A stretch of 64,000 nucleotides of DNA from Ilyomonas sp965247435 (GCA_965247435.1 OZ252019.1:5146001-5210000); one strand, 5' to 3'; shown: positions 7,973-19,400, counted from the first letter of the stretch. Numbers and translations: made by a program. The notes: generated from the letters alone by a model not told the origin.

Positions 7973-9079
7973 TTACATCATATTTTTTAGGATTATAGTG
8001 TTTTTTGTGACTTTAGTTACATGTTGTTCTTCGACTTTTGCAAGCTTATTAAATACTTGGTCTGTTTGGTTATCTAAATAAGATTGTACAACATTTACAT
8101 ACCTATAAAATGCTTTACTATTTGCAGAATGCCCAGATATTTTTCTAACAATATGTTCTTGCATGCCAAGCATAAGCATCATTGTAACTGCTGTCCTTCT
8201 CATGGTATGAGAAGATACATGATCACAGAACCTATATTCTTTTTTATCCTTTTTAATCGCAATTGGTGTACCACGCCGGCTTCTCCATCTGCATAACCCT
8301 TGTACCCATCCTGCCCGTTCTGCGATAAGACGGATGTTCTTGTTAAACTGGCTTTTCGATATGGATGGCAACAACCGCTTTCTTTTTCCTTGTTGGGCTA
8401 TAAACTGTAGTAGAATAGCTATTGCGTAGTCCGGCAATTTCACTTTTGTAGCAGTCTCTGTTTTAAGGCTTGTGATAGAAAGATAATAACCTTGCAGTGT
8501 ATACTCTATGTCCGAACGTTTTATTCGCATTAAATCTGAAAAGCGTAAAGCAACCGTGCATCCAAATACAAAAATATCCTTGCACTTTTTCAAGGGTACA
8601 GTCAGTGAATCGTGAAAGGCTACATCGGTAATGAGGAACTTAAGCTGTTCGGGAAGGAGGGTATGAATGGGTATCTCTTCCCTGCAAACATAGAAGCGCT
8701 TATAGAAGTCGCCGGTCTGCAGCAGCTTTTCTGTTTTAAGGTACGCAAAGAAGATCCGGATGATCTTAACGACATTGCCTACATAGTTGTCAAAGCAGTG
8801 TTTATCCCCGTACAGGAAGTTGGTAAACTGTAGGTAAAACCGGTTCCAGTACTTCTGCTCGCCTATCCATTCCCGCTTGTTACGCCCGTTTACCTCTTTA
8901 ATGCGGATGCTAATAGCTTTGGTTGCTTCGTATTCCCGCAACAGCAGCAGGACATAGCGGTAGTTATCAGCCGTCTGCGGCTTTATTCTTTTACCATCCT
9001 TTTTCAGGCGTTTACCCCGGTAACTGTCCTGTACAAACCCTTCGAAAAGCAACGTCATTTCCCATTGTTTAGTCGGCAT
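7973..9079 (-). CDS. Tyrosine recombinase / integrase
   Basis: A 368-aa site-specific recombinase. The N-terminal half (about 1-140) is the SAM-like core-binding domain. The catalytic domain shows R179 (VALRFSDLM), K206 in SLKTETATK, H291-x-x-R294 (HTMRR), H317 in ISGH, and Y327 in FYRYVNV, the full set R-K-H-R-H-Y. It belongs to the Bacteroidota integrase group found on conjugative transposons and genomic islands. It points left and starts 115 bases before the truncated end of an orphan RHS cassette. No attachment site was recognised nearby. It is a good candidate for the enzyme that moved the 1-9 kb cargo. Confidence 0.92.
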   Translation of the reverse strand: MPTKQWEMTLLFEGFVQDSYRGKRLKKDGKRIKPQTADNYRYVLLLLREYEATKAISIRIKEVNGRNKREWIGEQKYWNRFYLQFTNFLYGDKHCFDNYVGNVVKIIRIFFAYLKTEKLLQTGDFYKRFYVCREEIPIHTLLPEQLKFLITDVAFHDSLTVPLKKCKDIFVFGCTVALRFSDLMRIKRSDIEYTLQGYYLSITSLKTETATKVKLPDYAIAILLQFIAQQGKRKRLLPSISKSQFNKNIRLIAERAGWVQGLCRWRSRRGTPIAIKKDKKEYRFCDHVSSHTMRRTAVTMMLMLGMQEHIVRKISGHSANSKAFYRYVNVVQSYLDNQTDQVFNKLAKVEEQHVTKVTKNTIILKNMM

Positions 9080-9194
9080 AGCGATAATTGTTTAGCTGCA
9101 TAAAATAGCGCTTAATTACGCCATTAAAGCTGTATTTTTATCAGCACAGCGATCTTTGAAAGACAAGGCAGTGCAGGCTTTAAGCGCATAACGC

Positions 9195-10265
9195 TACTAT
9201 CCCTTCGGAATGCTGCAAAATAACCGGAATTACACCGCTGGCAGTACTAAGTATCGGTATGGCTTTAATGGGAAGGAAAACGATAATGAGATCAAAGGAG
9301 ACGGTAACCAGCAGGATTATGGAATGAGGATTTATGACCCAAGAGTGGGTAGGTTTTTAAGTGTTGACCCGTTGACTGCTAAGTATCCGGAATTGACCCC
9401 TTACCAGTTTGCAAGCAACAGACCAATAGATGGAATTGATCTGGATGGATTAGAGTTTGCAAATAAAACAGCAGAAAATACTTATTATCATCGTAGTCCC
9501 AGATTGAACTTACCTAAGCCGGCACCTGTAACAATTCCTGTTTCCACATCATCAATTCAGGCTTCTTATAAGGATAATGCGTACGTAAAGTCGGGCCAAC
9601 AAGCAGCATTTGTACCAAGCAGGGTGCCGGAGGAGCATATGGCTGCGCCAGATACTTATCGGGAAAGAGGTTTGATCGGCCCGAAATCAACGGGAAAGAG
9701 GTTTGATCGGCCCGTTAAAGAAGACCTTGGCATCAGCAAGCAAAATTATTACAATGCAGTAGGCGATAATATAGCCGGTGGTCCTATTGGAGCTGGAACA
9801 TATATGTTTTATGGAGAAAAGGCATCTTTTTACGGAGCAGCCGGCGACCAGATGGCATTCTCGTTTGGTGGTGTTTCCGGTGAAGGCTTTTTGTCAAAGC
9901 CTGAATTTAAGGGTGAAGCAAATTTTATTCCTAATACTTCAACCAGAATTTCCATGAGTAACATGGAGGTTAGAATATGGTATAATCAACAATTAAATAC
10001 TATTAATACTAATATTGCTGCTACAGAAGAAAATGCAAAGCTTGTTTCTGTACAAAGAAATCTTTTTAAAATAGAAGCAAGATCATTGATGGCCGATAGA
10101 AAAGCTGCATCAGCGCTAGATTTAACTGATCCAATAAATTCATTTGATTACTACGTTAATAAGTATAAAGCAGACGGTTACAATGGAGAATCATTATGGA
10201 AAAAAATTATTGAATCTGGAAATAAGCCTAATGTTGAAGTAAATAAGCAATTTAAAATGAAGTAA
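9195..10265 (+). pseudogene. Orphan RHS tip cassette A (core end plus C-terminal toxin)
   Basis: The frame enters at codons for YYPFG (9195-9209), then ATG 9210 opens 351 residues. Residues 1-83 are the end of an RHS repeat core (YGFNGKEND, DPRVGRFLSVDPL, DLDGLE). The rest is a unique tip, with a small Gly/Ala-rich stretch and a charged C-terminal domain ending in NVEVNKQFKMK; I do not recognise its activity. The upstream part of an RHS protein is missing, so this is a silent or orphan tip that would need recombination with a full rhs gene, or internal initiation, to be used. The same break point occurs in cassette B. A 31-base-period duplication lies inside at 9660-9714. A candidate immunity gene follows after 5 bases. 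Confidence 0.8.
9660..9714 (+). repeat. 24-bp direct repeat with 31-bp period inside cassette A
   Basis: CGGGAAAGAGGTTTGATCGG plus CCCG occurs at 9660-9683 and again at 9691-9714. Because the period is 31, the two copies are read in different frames (RERGLIGP and GKRFDRP). Confidence 0.9.
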
Positions 10266-10270
10266 AAACT

Positions 10271-10486
10271 ATGGAAATTCTATATATACATCCTGCTATG
10301 AGAATTTCACTTCTATGGCAAAAACATTCTATTAATAAACGCTATTTTTATTCACTAAACGATGGAAAATTGCTATTGTTAAGGTTAAATAATTTTCCAG
10401 ATGAACCATTTTTGACGTTGATTGATGGTCTGAGCATTTTAGATTTAGATAATGTGCCAGAAAATTGGGTAATTCCGTTTAATTAG
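10271..10486 (+). CDS. Candidate immunity protein of RHS cassette A
   Basis: A 71-aa soluble protein starting MEILYIHPAMRISLLWQKHS, with alternating strands and an acidic end. It begins 5 bases after the stop of the RHS tip in the same direction, the usual place of the cognate immunity gene in polymorphic toxin loci. I do not recognise a family, so the assignment rests on position and size only. Confidence 0.6.
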   Translation: MEILYIHPAMRISLLWQKHSINKRYFYSLNDGKLLLLRLNNFPDEPFLTLIDGLSILDLDNVPENWVIPFN

Positions 10487-10507
10487 TTTTCAAACATAAG
10501 TTTATTT

Positions 10508-11292
10508 GGTAGTGTTATCAAATGTATGATGGGATTAGAAAGAGAAGAAAGGCAGCAGGAACAAGATAGCTTTGCAGGTTGTGAAGCAAGACAAAGCGGA
10601 GTGTTGTCCTTGCTGCCTGTGCGTAAAGGTAGTAAAGAACGGTATAAAACGAACGGGCAGGCAGAACTGGAAATGTAACAACTGCCATAAGCAGTTTCAG
10701 AATGAATAGCTGTACCGGGGGGCTGATAAAGGGGTTAAGCAACAACTGATAACAATGCAGTTAAGAGGTAGTGGGGTCAGAGACACAGCAGTAGTATCAG
10801 GTGTCAGTCTGGCTACCGTGCTACGCTGCCTTCTTAATGAATCGCTTGCTGCAACAGTCAAACCGGCAAAACACTACTACGACAAAGTGCAGATAGATGA
10901 GTTATGGATGTATGTGGCAAAGAAAGGGAAGAAAGTATGGCTCCTGTATGCCTATTGTTATCAAAGGGATGAGATACTGGCCTTTACAATGGGCAAACGC
11001 AACAGCAAAACGGTACGCAACCTGCTGGTGAAACTAAAGGAACTGGAAATCAACTGGTATCTGACAGACAAATGGGAGGCATTTGCAGCAGAACTGCCCT
11101 ATTACCATCATCTGATTGGCAAGCAGTTCACCAAAGCCATTGAAGGTATGAACACCTGGTTCCGAGTCAGAATCAGACGGCTTAACAGACTAACCACCTG
11201 CTTCTCGAAAAAACTCGTTTATCTCTATGCAATCATCAAATTGGCTATCAGTATCCGAAATAAACACCTATCATACATTTGATAACACTACC
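10508..11292 (+). mobile_element. IS1-family insertion sequence, decayed
   Basis: A 785-bp element bounded by inverted ends. The left end GGTAGTGTTATCAAATGTAT (10508 onward) is matched by the complement of the right end (11292 backward) over 23 perfect bases, then one mismatch and GG. Size and coding content fit IS1 (about 770 bp). The transposase is a single frame broken by an amber codon. The flanking bases do not form a clear 8-9 bp target duplication (AGTTTATTT left, AAGCGATTT right), so one flank may have been rearranged. Confidence 0.9.
10539..11282 (+). pseudogene. IS1-family transposase with in-frame amber codon
   Basis: The 5' part encodes a zinc-finger DNA-binding region (CCPCCLCVKVVKNGIKRTG, then WKCNNCHKQF) like IS1 InsA. 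TAG at 10707-10709 stops this frame, which then continues in the same frame through ATG 10755 into 175 residues of InsB-like catalytic domain (IDELWMYV, then LLYAYCYQRDEILAF, YLTDKWEAF and KAIEGMNTWFRVRIRRLNR). Unlike classical IS1, no -1 frameshift is needed: the ancestral gene was one frame, as in single-frame IS1 relatives. No ATG opens the 5' part, which further suggests decay. Confidence 0.8.
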
Positions 11293-11508
11293 AAGCGATT
11301 TGTATAGCACTCCTATTTAAAATAAATAAAACAAAGTATAGGTAGTGTTTTTATGTTGCTTAGTAATTTTTCATAATGAAGTATGAAAAGTTGAGAAAAG
11401 GGAGTGCCTTCCGGAAGCTATACCATTATGCCATGATTAAATCCATTATTTATTACGGAAATAATCCAGCATCATAGATATGAACATACAGCCAAAATAT
11501 GTCATAGG

Positions 11509-12138
11509 TCAGTCGTATATACCTTTCCATTCAATATCCTCTGGAAATTTTTCTTGGTATATTTTACTATTTGTAGTTAAATAATACTTGTACCATTTTA
11601 ATAAATATTCTTCTCCAAGACCCATCCGCCAAAACATGTCGTATTGACTAATATTAGGAAATGAAATCCAAGGTGGAAGTACTTCGCCTTTATTTTTGCT
11701 TAAATTTCTAATTGCTTCTCTAATCTCCATAAGTAATATACCAAGCCTATTTTTACCGGTATTATCACCATTATTGCCCCAATAGTTATCATTTATTGTA
11801 TGCTCAATTAATATGGAATCTGCCGTGTTTAATAATTCATTTTTCAAATTTGGATGTTGTAAAAATTTAGCCATGAGAGCTTTAAACATAATCTTTTCTT
11901 TCACATCATCCCAATTACTTTTTATTTTATTGCTCCTGTTTCTCCCCTCAATAGCAGCTGTCATTGGTGAATCCAACACTTTGATTTTATTTATAATTTC
12001 AACATCTTCAAACTTGCTTGCTTGGAAAAAGTGCTCAACTGTTTGCCAAACCTCTCCATCAACAAAGATAGGATGCGGGGAAAAATTAGAGAAGAAACCG
12101 TAAGGTTCATTTACTTTATAGAATTTTATTTCATTCAT
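11509..12138 (-). CDS. NADAR-domain protein, candidate immunity to an ADP-ribosylating RHS tip
   Basis: A 209-aa protein from ATG 12138 (an upstream ATG at 12162 would overlap the RHS gene). Residues of about 4-145 are a NADAR (YbiA/DUF1768) domain: FYKVNEPYGFFSNFSPHPIF, then W31-Q-T-V-E35-H36-F-F-Q-A-S-K43-F, and the late YWGNNGDNTGKNRLG block. NADAR enzymes act on ADP-ribose-linked products, and some reverse guanosine ADP-ribosylation. A C-terminal extension (about 150-209, tryptophan-rich) is not part of the domain. It starts one base after the stop of RHS cassette B, whose tip looks like an ADP-ribosyltransferase, so its likely job is to undo that modification. Confidence 0.8.
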   Translation of the reverse strand: MNEIKFYKVNEPYGFFSNFSPHPIFVDGEVWQTVEHFFQASKFEDVEIINKIKVLDSPMTAAIEGRNRSNKIKSNWDDVKEKIMFKALMAKFLQHPNLKNELLNTADSILIEHTINDNYWGNNGDNTGKNRLGILLMEIREAIRNLSKNKGEVLPPWISFPNISQYDMFWRMGLGEEYLLKWYKYYLTTNSKIYQEKFPEDIEWKGIYD

Positions 12139-12139
12139 A

Positions 12140-13222
12140 TTATTTAATTTTTTTAATAGCACTTTGCGGAATCTGTCCGAAAATAGAAACTTCTTGTTGC
12201 CAAACTGAATAATGATAGCCTGCTGATGACCTTGGTAAATTCATCCATCCCTTCTGAATTGAACTTGATGATATTTTAGATAAATCGATTTCTGCTACAC
12301 CATTACTGCTAGAGAATGATTTTGCAATATTAATATCAGTTGAAGTTGCTATCCAAGGATCATTAGTAAACGACTTAGCGCTTGAGCCGTGTATAAGGTG
12401 ATCTTCTAATGTCCAAGAACCATCGGGAGCTTTTGCAAAAATTCCTCTTCCAGCCGCAAAAGATTGTGAGTTTTCACTTGTCAAGGCGCGGTAAACGATG
12501 TTATCTCCGCCTTTTGCAACAGCATTACTAGCAATAGCATCAGCAGCAAAAAAAAGTCTTCCCAAGCCATCCGCCGCCGCGGCTGTGGCTAACGGTATAA
12601 TAACATTATCTAAACCCTTTCGAATATGCGGATTTTCCCTTATTCTATCAATAAATAATTTACTTCCATCTGCATTTAACCCATTTTCAACATTTAGCCT
12701 GGCTACCCTTCTATCTTCCTCATCTTTAGCTACATCTCCTGTTGGTATATCATATGCTGAAATTACGGGAGGAGGGGCAGGAGCAGGGATAATTACATTC
12801 TGCTCATTATGCACCCTTGCCATAACTGTACGAACAGATTCAGGTATTGCTTCCGAATGCACTGGCTGTACTACTACTTTTGGAGGTGAAAGCGGTTGAT
12901 TAGTTTGGAATAAGAGCATAGAATGATACTTCGCCTGTTGAGCCCTAATGGCATCAATTGATTCAAGTCCATCCTGATCGATACTGTTTATTGGCTTATT
13001 GCTAGCAAACTGGTAAGGGGTAAGTTCCGGATACTTAGCAGTTAACGGATCAACACTCAAGAACTTACCTACCCTCGCATCATAAATCCTGAAACCATAG
13101 TCATAATCCACACCATTGCCGTTGATGGAACTATCATTTTCTTTTCCGTTAAACCCATATCTATACTTAGCAGTGCCAGCAGTATAGCTGCGGTTATTTT
13201 GCAGCATTCCGAAGGGATAGTA
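12140..13222 (-). pseudogene. Orphan RHS tip cassette B with ADP-ribosyltransferase-like toxin
   Basis: The frame enters at YYPFG (13222-13208), then ATG 13207 opens 355 residues. Residues 1-82 are the RHS core end (YGFNGKEND, VGKFLSVDPLTAKYPEL, DQDGLE). After a proline-rich linker (about 130-148), the C-terminal domain shows an R-S-E pattern of ADP-ribosyltransferases: R230 in NIVYRAL, S279 in WIATSTDINIAKSF, and Q328-E329 in VWQQEVSI. The N-terminal RHS shell is missing, with the same break point as cassette A, so it is an orphan tip. It lies 30 bases after the immunity gene of the full rhs gene and just before the NADAR gene, all pointing left. Confidence 0.8.
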
Positions 13223-13252
13223 GGTCTATAAATTAATTACTGTTGAAAAGAC

Positions 13253-13495
13253 TTACGTCTGCTTAATAAAGCTCTCATACCTGACACAAGTTTCATCAAT
13301 GTAATCTTTGACATCAAAATAAGCTTCATCCGAATTGTTCCTTATTTGTTTAAAAAATTGAACTACATCACTAAATATTTCTCCTCCAGTTGAACCTCGC
13401 CCTATTCGTTTTTCCAATTCTGCTATGTAAAATGTTCTATTTTTTTCTTTCCATATCACTTTTATCTCATCAAAAAGATCATAAATATTTTTCAT
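13253..13495 (-). CDS. Candidate immunity protein of the full-length RHS toxin
   Basis: An 80-aa soluble, mostly helical protein (MKNIYDLFDEIKVIWKEKNR at the start). Its ATG overlaps the RHS stop codon by 4 bases (ATGA), so translation is coupled. Position and size are those of a cognate immunity protein for the 2750-aa RHS protein. I do not recognise a family, so the function is inferred from context. Confidence 0.65.
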   Translation of the reverse strand: MKNIYDLFDEIKVIWKEKNRTFYIAELEKRIGRGSTGGEIFSDVVQFFKQIRNNSDEAYFDVKDYIDETCVRYESFIKQT

Positions 13496-16400
13496 TGTGG
13501 TTTATTGTGAGTTGTGATTTTATTATTCATTGTTCCACCAAATGGAACAACTACTTCTATATTTGTCCCAATATTAGTAGCCCCTGATGTTTTATCTTCT
13601 GCAGCTGGCCTTGTGATAAATGTTGCAAATGTGTTAACTTGCGCCTGTTCTACAAAGTCGGCTTTTTCAACATTTTTTAGCGGAATGTTTAACGCTTTAG
13701 CGTATCCAGCAGGATTAATGCGGGGATCAATAGTTGACCAAAACTGAGCATTGGGTCCTTCATTAGATATTCCTCTGGTACCAAGTCTGAAAACCGCACC
13801 GCCTTGTTTTACATAATCACGTATTCTCATAGCTTCTGGCAATGGAGATTGCTCTGCTTTTTCTTTTGTATATGGGTCTGTAACGGGTGGATAAAGTTGA
13901 TTCCAAGTGATTTTTCTTAATCCAGGAGCGACGGAAGGATTAAAAATTTCTTTAGCAGCGTCTAAACCATTTCTAACATAAGTTGATACCCTATTTAATA
14001 TCCTGTTACTTTCCTCAGCTCTTTGCTTAGGAGTCCGTTTCTCCCATTCTTCAAAGCTCTTTCTTCCATTGCTTATCTCCTCTTCAGTTGGGGTTCTTAA
14101 ATTTCTTGATTCCCTTTCCCTTTCTAATTCCTTTTCTGCTTCCTCGTCGTCCTCTCTGTCTAATTCAGGGTCGGCTTCTTCTAAACCATCCCGGTCAATA
14201 AATCTCGTTGGTTTATTGCCTGCAAACTGATATGGTGTGTACCAAGGATAAGATTTATATAACGGATCAACGCTTAAGAATTTGCCCACTCTTGGGTCAT
14301 AGATGCGCATGCCATAGTCCTGCTGGTTACCATCTCCTTTGACTTCATTGTCATTCTCTTTCCCATTAAACCCATATCTATACTTAGCACTGCCAGCGGT
14401 ATAACTGCGGTTGATTTGCAGCATTCCGAAGGGATAGTAGTCTTGGGCAGAAACAAGGTCAGCGGTGTAATATGAAATAGTACTTCCGGAAGGTACCCCG
14501 ATCTTCTTATCCGAGATGGTAGCCAGTACATTGCCCAGGTGGTTGGTCAGCTCATAGAGCTTCCTGCCCCGCATAAAGATACTGCTGTAGCCTACGCTGC
14601 CCAACCCATTCATGTACGTCCTGGCTGGCGCTGTAGCCGTCATGTTGATGCGTGGCCTAAGCATCCCTAAGCGGCTGCTGCCATACAGGTCCAACTCTGT
14701 AAGCGTCATGGCACCACTATTCACGGTGTTATCGCCTACCGTATATACACTAATCACATTGCCGGTTGCATCCCGCACGTACCAGGTCTCGCCGTTACCG
14801 CTGGCAGCGCCCCCTACTTTCTTACTCTGCCGGTTGCCGCCCGCATCGTAGGTGTAGGTAATAACAGTGCCATTGGTCTTCGTAATCTTTGAAATCTTGC
14901 CATACACCGTCCACTCAATGCCGCTGGCCCCGATGCCTGCCGCTGAATCCTTCGTCAGGTTACCGATAGCATCATAGTCGTAGTTGGTATTGCCCTGGTT
15001 GTCTATATCGGTCGTAAAGGCGGTTGAAGATACATTGTCTTTGATGCTGCTGAGCTTATTGGTGCCGGGGTAATATTTATAGCTCAGGCTATCCATCAGG
15101 GTAGCATTGTCTGCATAGCGCTTGTACTTGAGTATGTTGCCGCTGGCATCGTAAGCGATATCTTCATTATAGTCGTTAATGCTCACCGGGTTCCAGGCAT
15201 TGGTGTTGAGGTTACCCGCCGGTGTGTTGCGGTACACCCGCATGCTCACCAGCCGGTTGAGCTGGTCGTAGCCGTAGTTGTACAGCAGGGGCTTGCTGAA
15301 CTGGGTGATGTTTACACTCATGGCAGCAATGTTGCCATTGTACAGGGCCTTGAAAGCGGTACTTAGCGGCTCCACTTGTGCAAAGGGCTGATAGCTGCCA
15401 TTGACTGGCGCATAATCTTCCTTGCCGTAATAATGCAGTGCAAAGCCGTACACATCTCTTGCTACGGTCAGATTATTTAATCCAATTACTGTAAATCCAT
15501 CGCCGCCCATATCTTTACTGGTGTTAACAGCCGTTGTATTAACTCCTTTAAGCCATCCTTGTAATGTATAGGCATAATCTAGACCTTGTACTTGCTGCTG
15601 CCCTAAAACAATGCGACCAAGCGGCCCATAACGGTAGTACCGGTAATAGGCCTCATTCTCCCAATAAATACTATCAGTACTTGACTCTGCATTGGTGAGC
15701 CTGTTTTCTTCATCATAACTATAGCGCTCATAAAACGCATCTGCCTGGCCTGGCTGATAAGCTACCTGATTGACCTTGCCGCTAATGAGATCGTATTGAT
15801 ATACCATTTTTTTCCAGAAGCGATTACTGCCTGCCGGCAAAGAAGCAATAGTAAAGTCCTGTACTACGGTATCTGCATTGCCATGTATGTCATAACTATA
15901 AAACGTAGCAGACGTGTGCTTTCCCTGTGATTGGTCGGTAGCTGTAGCGAAGACGCGCGAATATGATACCCGGTTGCGCAGATTGTCAGCAGTAAGTACT
16001 AAGTTATTAAGTGGTGTATACGCCTCATCATAGACCGTAGATGTAATCTGCGTTTTTGTCGAAGCAGCATTGTTCAACCAAGTTAGTAATTGATTCGGTG
16101 TTTTACTGATAACAGTATTCATGGTATTGCTGTTCGTTAATTCACCCACTTCTGTTACTCTTCCTAACACATCATAGTTTGTATAGCTGTATTTATTTCC
16201 AGTTTGTTGCTTAGCATTCTGACTCAGAACCAATCTGCCCAGCCGGTCGTAATACATAGCAGAACTTCCGCCATCCGGAGAGACTTGCTTTATTACCTGG
16301 TTAAGCGAATTATATAAGTACTTGGTGCCAAGAATAAAATCATGAACCGGCCGCAGTTGCTGCCCAGCTATACGTTTACTTTTAACCTGCTGTAAAAAGG

Positions 16401-19400
16401 TCGCACTGCGATTAGGATGCACTGCACGAGGAGGCACTGTTTGCACAAGATTTCCTGCCTGATCGTAGTAATATAATGTGTAATGATATTCACTCGTTGA
16501 ATGGGTAACCGTAAAAGTTTCGTATTGATAGGCTTTCAAACATTTATTCCTGTAAATACTGTCAAAAGAAGATTTTAAAGAATCTAGATAACTCTTATAT
16601 AGCTCTGTCGCAGTGCTTACTGCATAAAATACACTATCCGTACAACTATTAATGGTATCTGGCTGGCTTTCCGGATAGGCTGGCTGCGACTTGCCACAGA
16701 GCATAGGCCCGTTGATAGGCGGCTGCGCGCAGAATAGAACAAGGTCTTTGGAGATGCAGGAATCACGCATAGCTGCGCCCCCTTTGCCCGTCCATGATAA
16801 GGCAATTTCATTGCTATTGGGCGGATTAAACACAGGAATACCGCCAGACAATCCTATAAACCAAGAACCCTGAACAGCATTACTGCTATAATCCACAGGC
16901 GCTCCATTGCCTTCATTTAGTTTTGCATAGAGTTTTATGGAATCGAGAGAATAAGGGTTTCCATTACAATTGATATAATTGTAGAATATTTCCTGCGCAT
17001 CTAACTTCCTTCTATAAAGCCGTAAATTTTTTAGATAGACAGCCGTGGGAGCAAAAGGTCCAGATGCATTTGCATTGTGCAATAATTGTAACGCTCCATC
17101 ACTATAAGCCTGATTGGGGTCTAATGGATAAACGCCGATTGGACTTACATTACCTATCAAACTAGTCATACCTTTTACCCAAATAGTGCCGGTAAGAGCG
17201 CCGTTTAAATAAATTTTAAAATCACTATAATTTTTTCCCTCGCTAGTGATGGCAATATGATACCATTTCCCTGAAACAATTGTGTCAGATGAACGTATCA
17301 GCATCCCTTTACGAGAAGTAGTATCATTAAAATGGCAGAATAAATATCTTTTTGAATTGATTGTATCTACATATATATAGTATCCCCGCCAATAGTGGAT
17401 AGTATCATTTATATAAGTATAATTTTTTACCGACACATAGTACAGTATAGGTTGAATTTTTGTTGTGATTTTGTTATCCATTTGAAATTCTATCGTAAAG
17501 TTGCTACCATTAGCATTTATATTCATATTATTTGCAGCTTCCACACCCTGGAATTTATATGGTCTTCCATAGACAGTAGCGTTATTTATTAGCCCGAAAC
17601 TAGCTGCGGCTCCAAACGCAATATTCTTCTGCCAGCCGATATTACAATTAGCCATTGCCTGGCTAAGACTCTGTAAATCCACATTAACTCCTTTAGCCAG
17701 CAATTTGGCAAACACAAAGTGCTTCATGGCACTGTCGCTGCCAGTGCTTACCGTAGTTGTATCAAAATACTGGTTAATGAGCCGCTGCAGGCTGTCACAG
17801 CTCTGGCAGCCTGAGGTGTTATACGACTGAAGTGGAGGATTAGCAATAGCGCACTGATTCATAAAATCCAGATAGTCCACCGCACTATAGCTAAAACCTA
17901 ACTTGTTATTCATAAATGCAGCAAACACAGTATTTGCCCTTTGCTGTGTCGTATCGCTTTGATTCGTTATAGCTGGTTTAAAAGCAATTGTATCTGGATA
18001 AGCTATTTTATACTGGCTGTACAAATCATTCATCTGGGTGCAGCCAATACAAGCTGTACCGGTACTTTTTTGAAAGATAGGAGGTAAGGAAATTTGATGA
18101 TCCAGATACGTACAGGAGCCAGTTCCTGAAGTACTACATGTATTAAGCAAAGTAGTTAAATCATTATCACTAATATCTGTGTTTTCCGTACGCTTTAAAA
18201 ACTGGGAGAATGTTTCAGAAGTCTGTTTATAGGCAGTGTACTGCTGATAATACACATTGATCTTATCGCATTCTTCCTGTGCTGGTCTGGAAATGATTGG
18301 CTTTGTGTAAGCCGGCTGCGCATTGTAAGGCGAAGGAAAAGTAATAACATCTGCATTGCGGGTTAATGTAGTAGTCAAGCTATGCGCTATATTGTATGCT
18401 TTGATTACTGCATCAAAGTTTGAATACGTATATGCGCTATCAGGACTTATATCTCTCGATCCATAAGGATGGTCTACATCTGAACCCTTCCTGCACACAT
18501 CTACGAGCATAGGTATAATCTCATTTATCTGCTGTTGAGTGTAACCGGCAGCTAATTGCTGCATCCAGAATTCTGCGTAAGACTGACACGTGCTCTGATA
18601 AGCATTGTGCATGGAATCCCTGATTGCAGCTTTTAAAATCGTTGTATCAGTAGTGCCGGCAAGAACACTAAGATTGCCTTGATTTAAAGCAGCACTGGTG
18701 GAAATAAAATTTAAGTAGTGATTAGCATACAAAAGATTCAGCGCTGTAATAGCAGTGGATTGGCCCGGACGTGTACATGAAAGATTATAATAGCTTTGAT
18801 CCAGCAGATCCTTCTTTTTGGCAAGATAAAGTTGCTGAAAATTTTTCCATGCGATATTCGAATCCCCTACGCAAACAAGTGTAGTATCCTGTTTTGTCAA
18901 GAAGCTGGAAGCGCATGCACTGCTGCCAGTTGGACATTTTGCCATCAATGAAGCCATCTGCCACATTGATACATTATAAGTTGTGCTTCCGTTGGAAATA
19001 GTCTGGTAATTATTGTAAGCGCTCAGTAATGGTGATCCGAATGAAGAGGTACTTATCGGGTCTTTATTAGGATTTGAAGAAGATAAAGGAGCTACATATC
19101 CTGCTGTTACCGCCTGAATATAGGTTTCAATTTTTGTAAAGCCTTTTTCCCAGTTGTAACTATCTAAGTGAGATTCATATGCCTGCAATTTGCAGTACTC
19201 CGGATGATATTGCAATAAAGCTTTTGCCCAGGATGGTTTAAAATTCTTCGCAAAATCTACTGCACTTAAATCTTGAGGTTTGACTTTAATACCTGTATTG
19301 TTGTCAAATACTGAATCGGGGCTATTAAATTCATCAGTATAAACAATGGAACTTACCTTATATATTGGAGTACCATTTCCGGTATAAAAAATAGAATAAA

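Noticed and set aside
5018..10760. General recoding of TAG, suggested by two genes with in-frame TAG
   Set aside because: Other clear genes in the window end in TAG (for example the one at 34147), so TAG is a normal stop; both cases are better explained as decay.
10508..11292. Programmed -1 frameshift in the IS1 transposase
   Set aside because: Both halves are in the same frame; only an amber codon separates them.
10498..11302. Target duplication of the IS1-like element
   Set aside because: The flanking 8-10 bases differ at several positions.
11341..11356. GGTAGTGTT as another IS1 end
   Set aside because: Only nine bases match the IS1 end; too short to support a second element.
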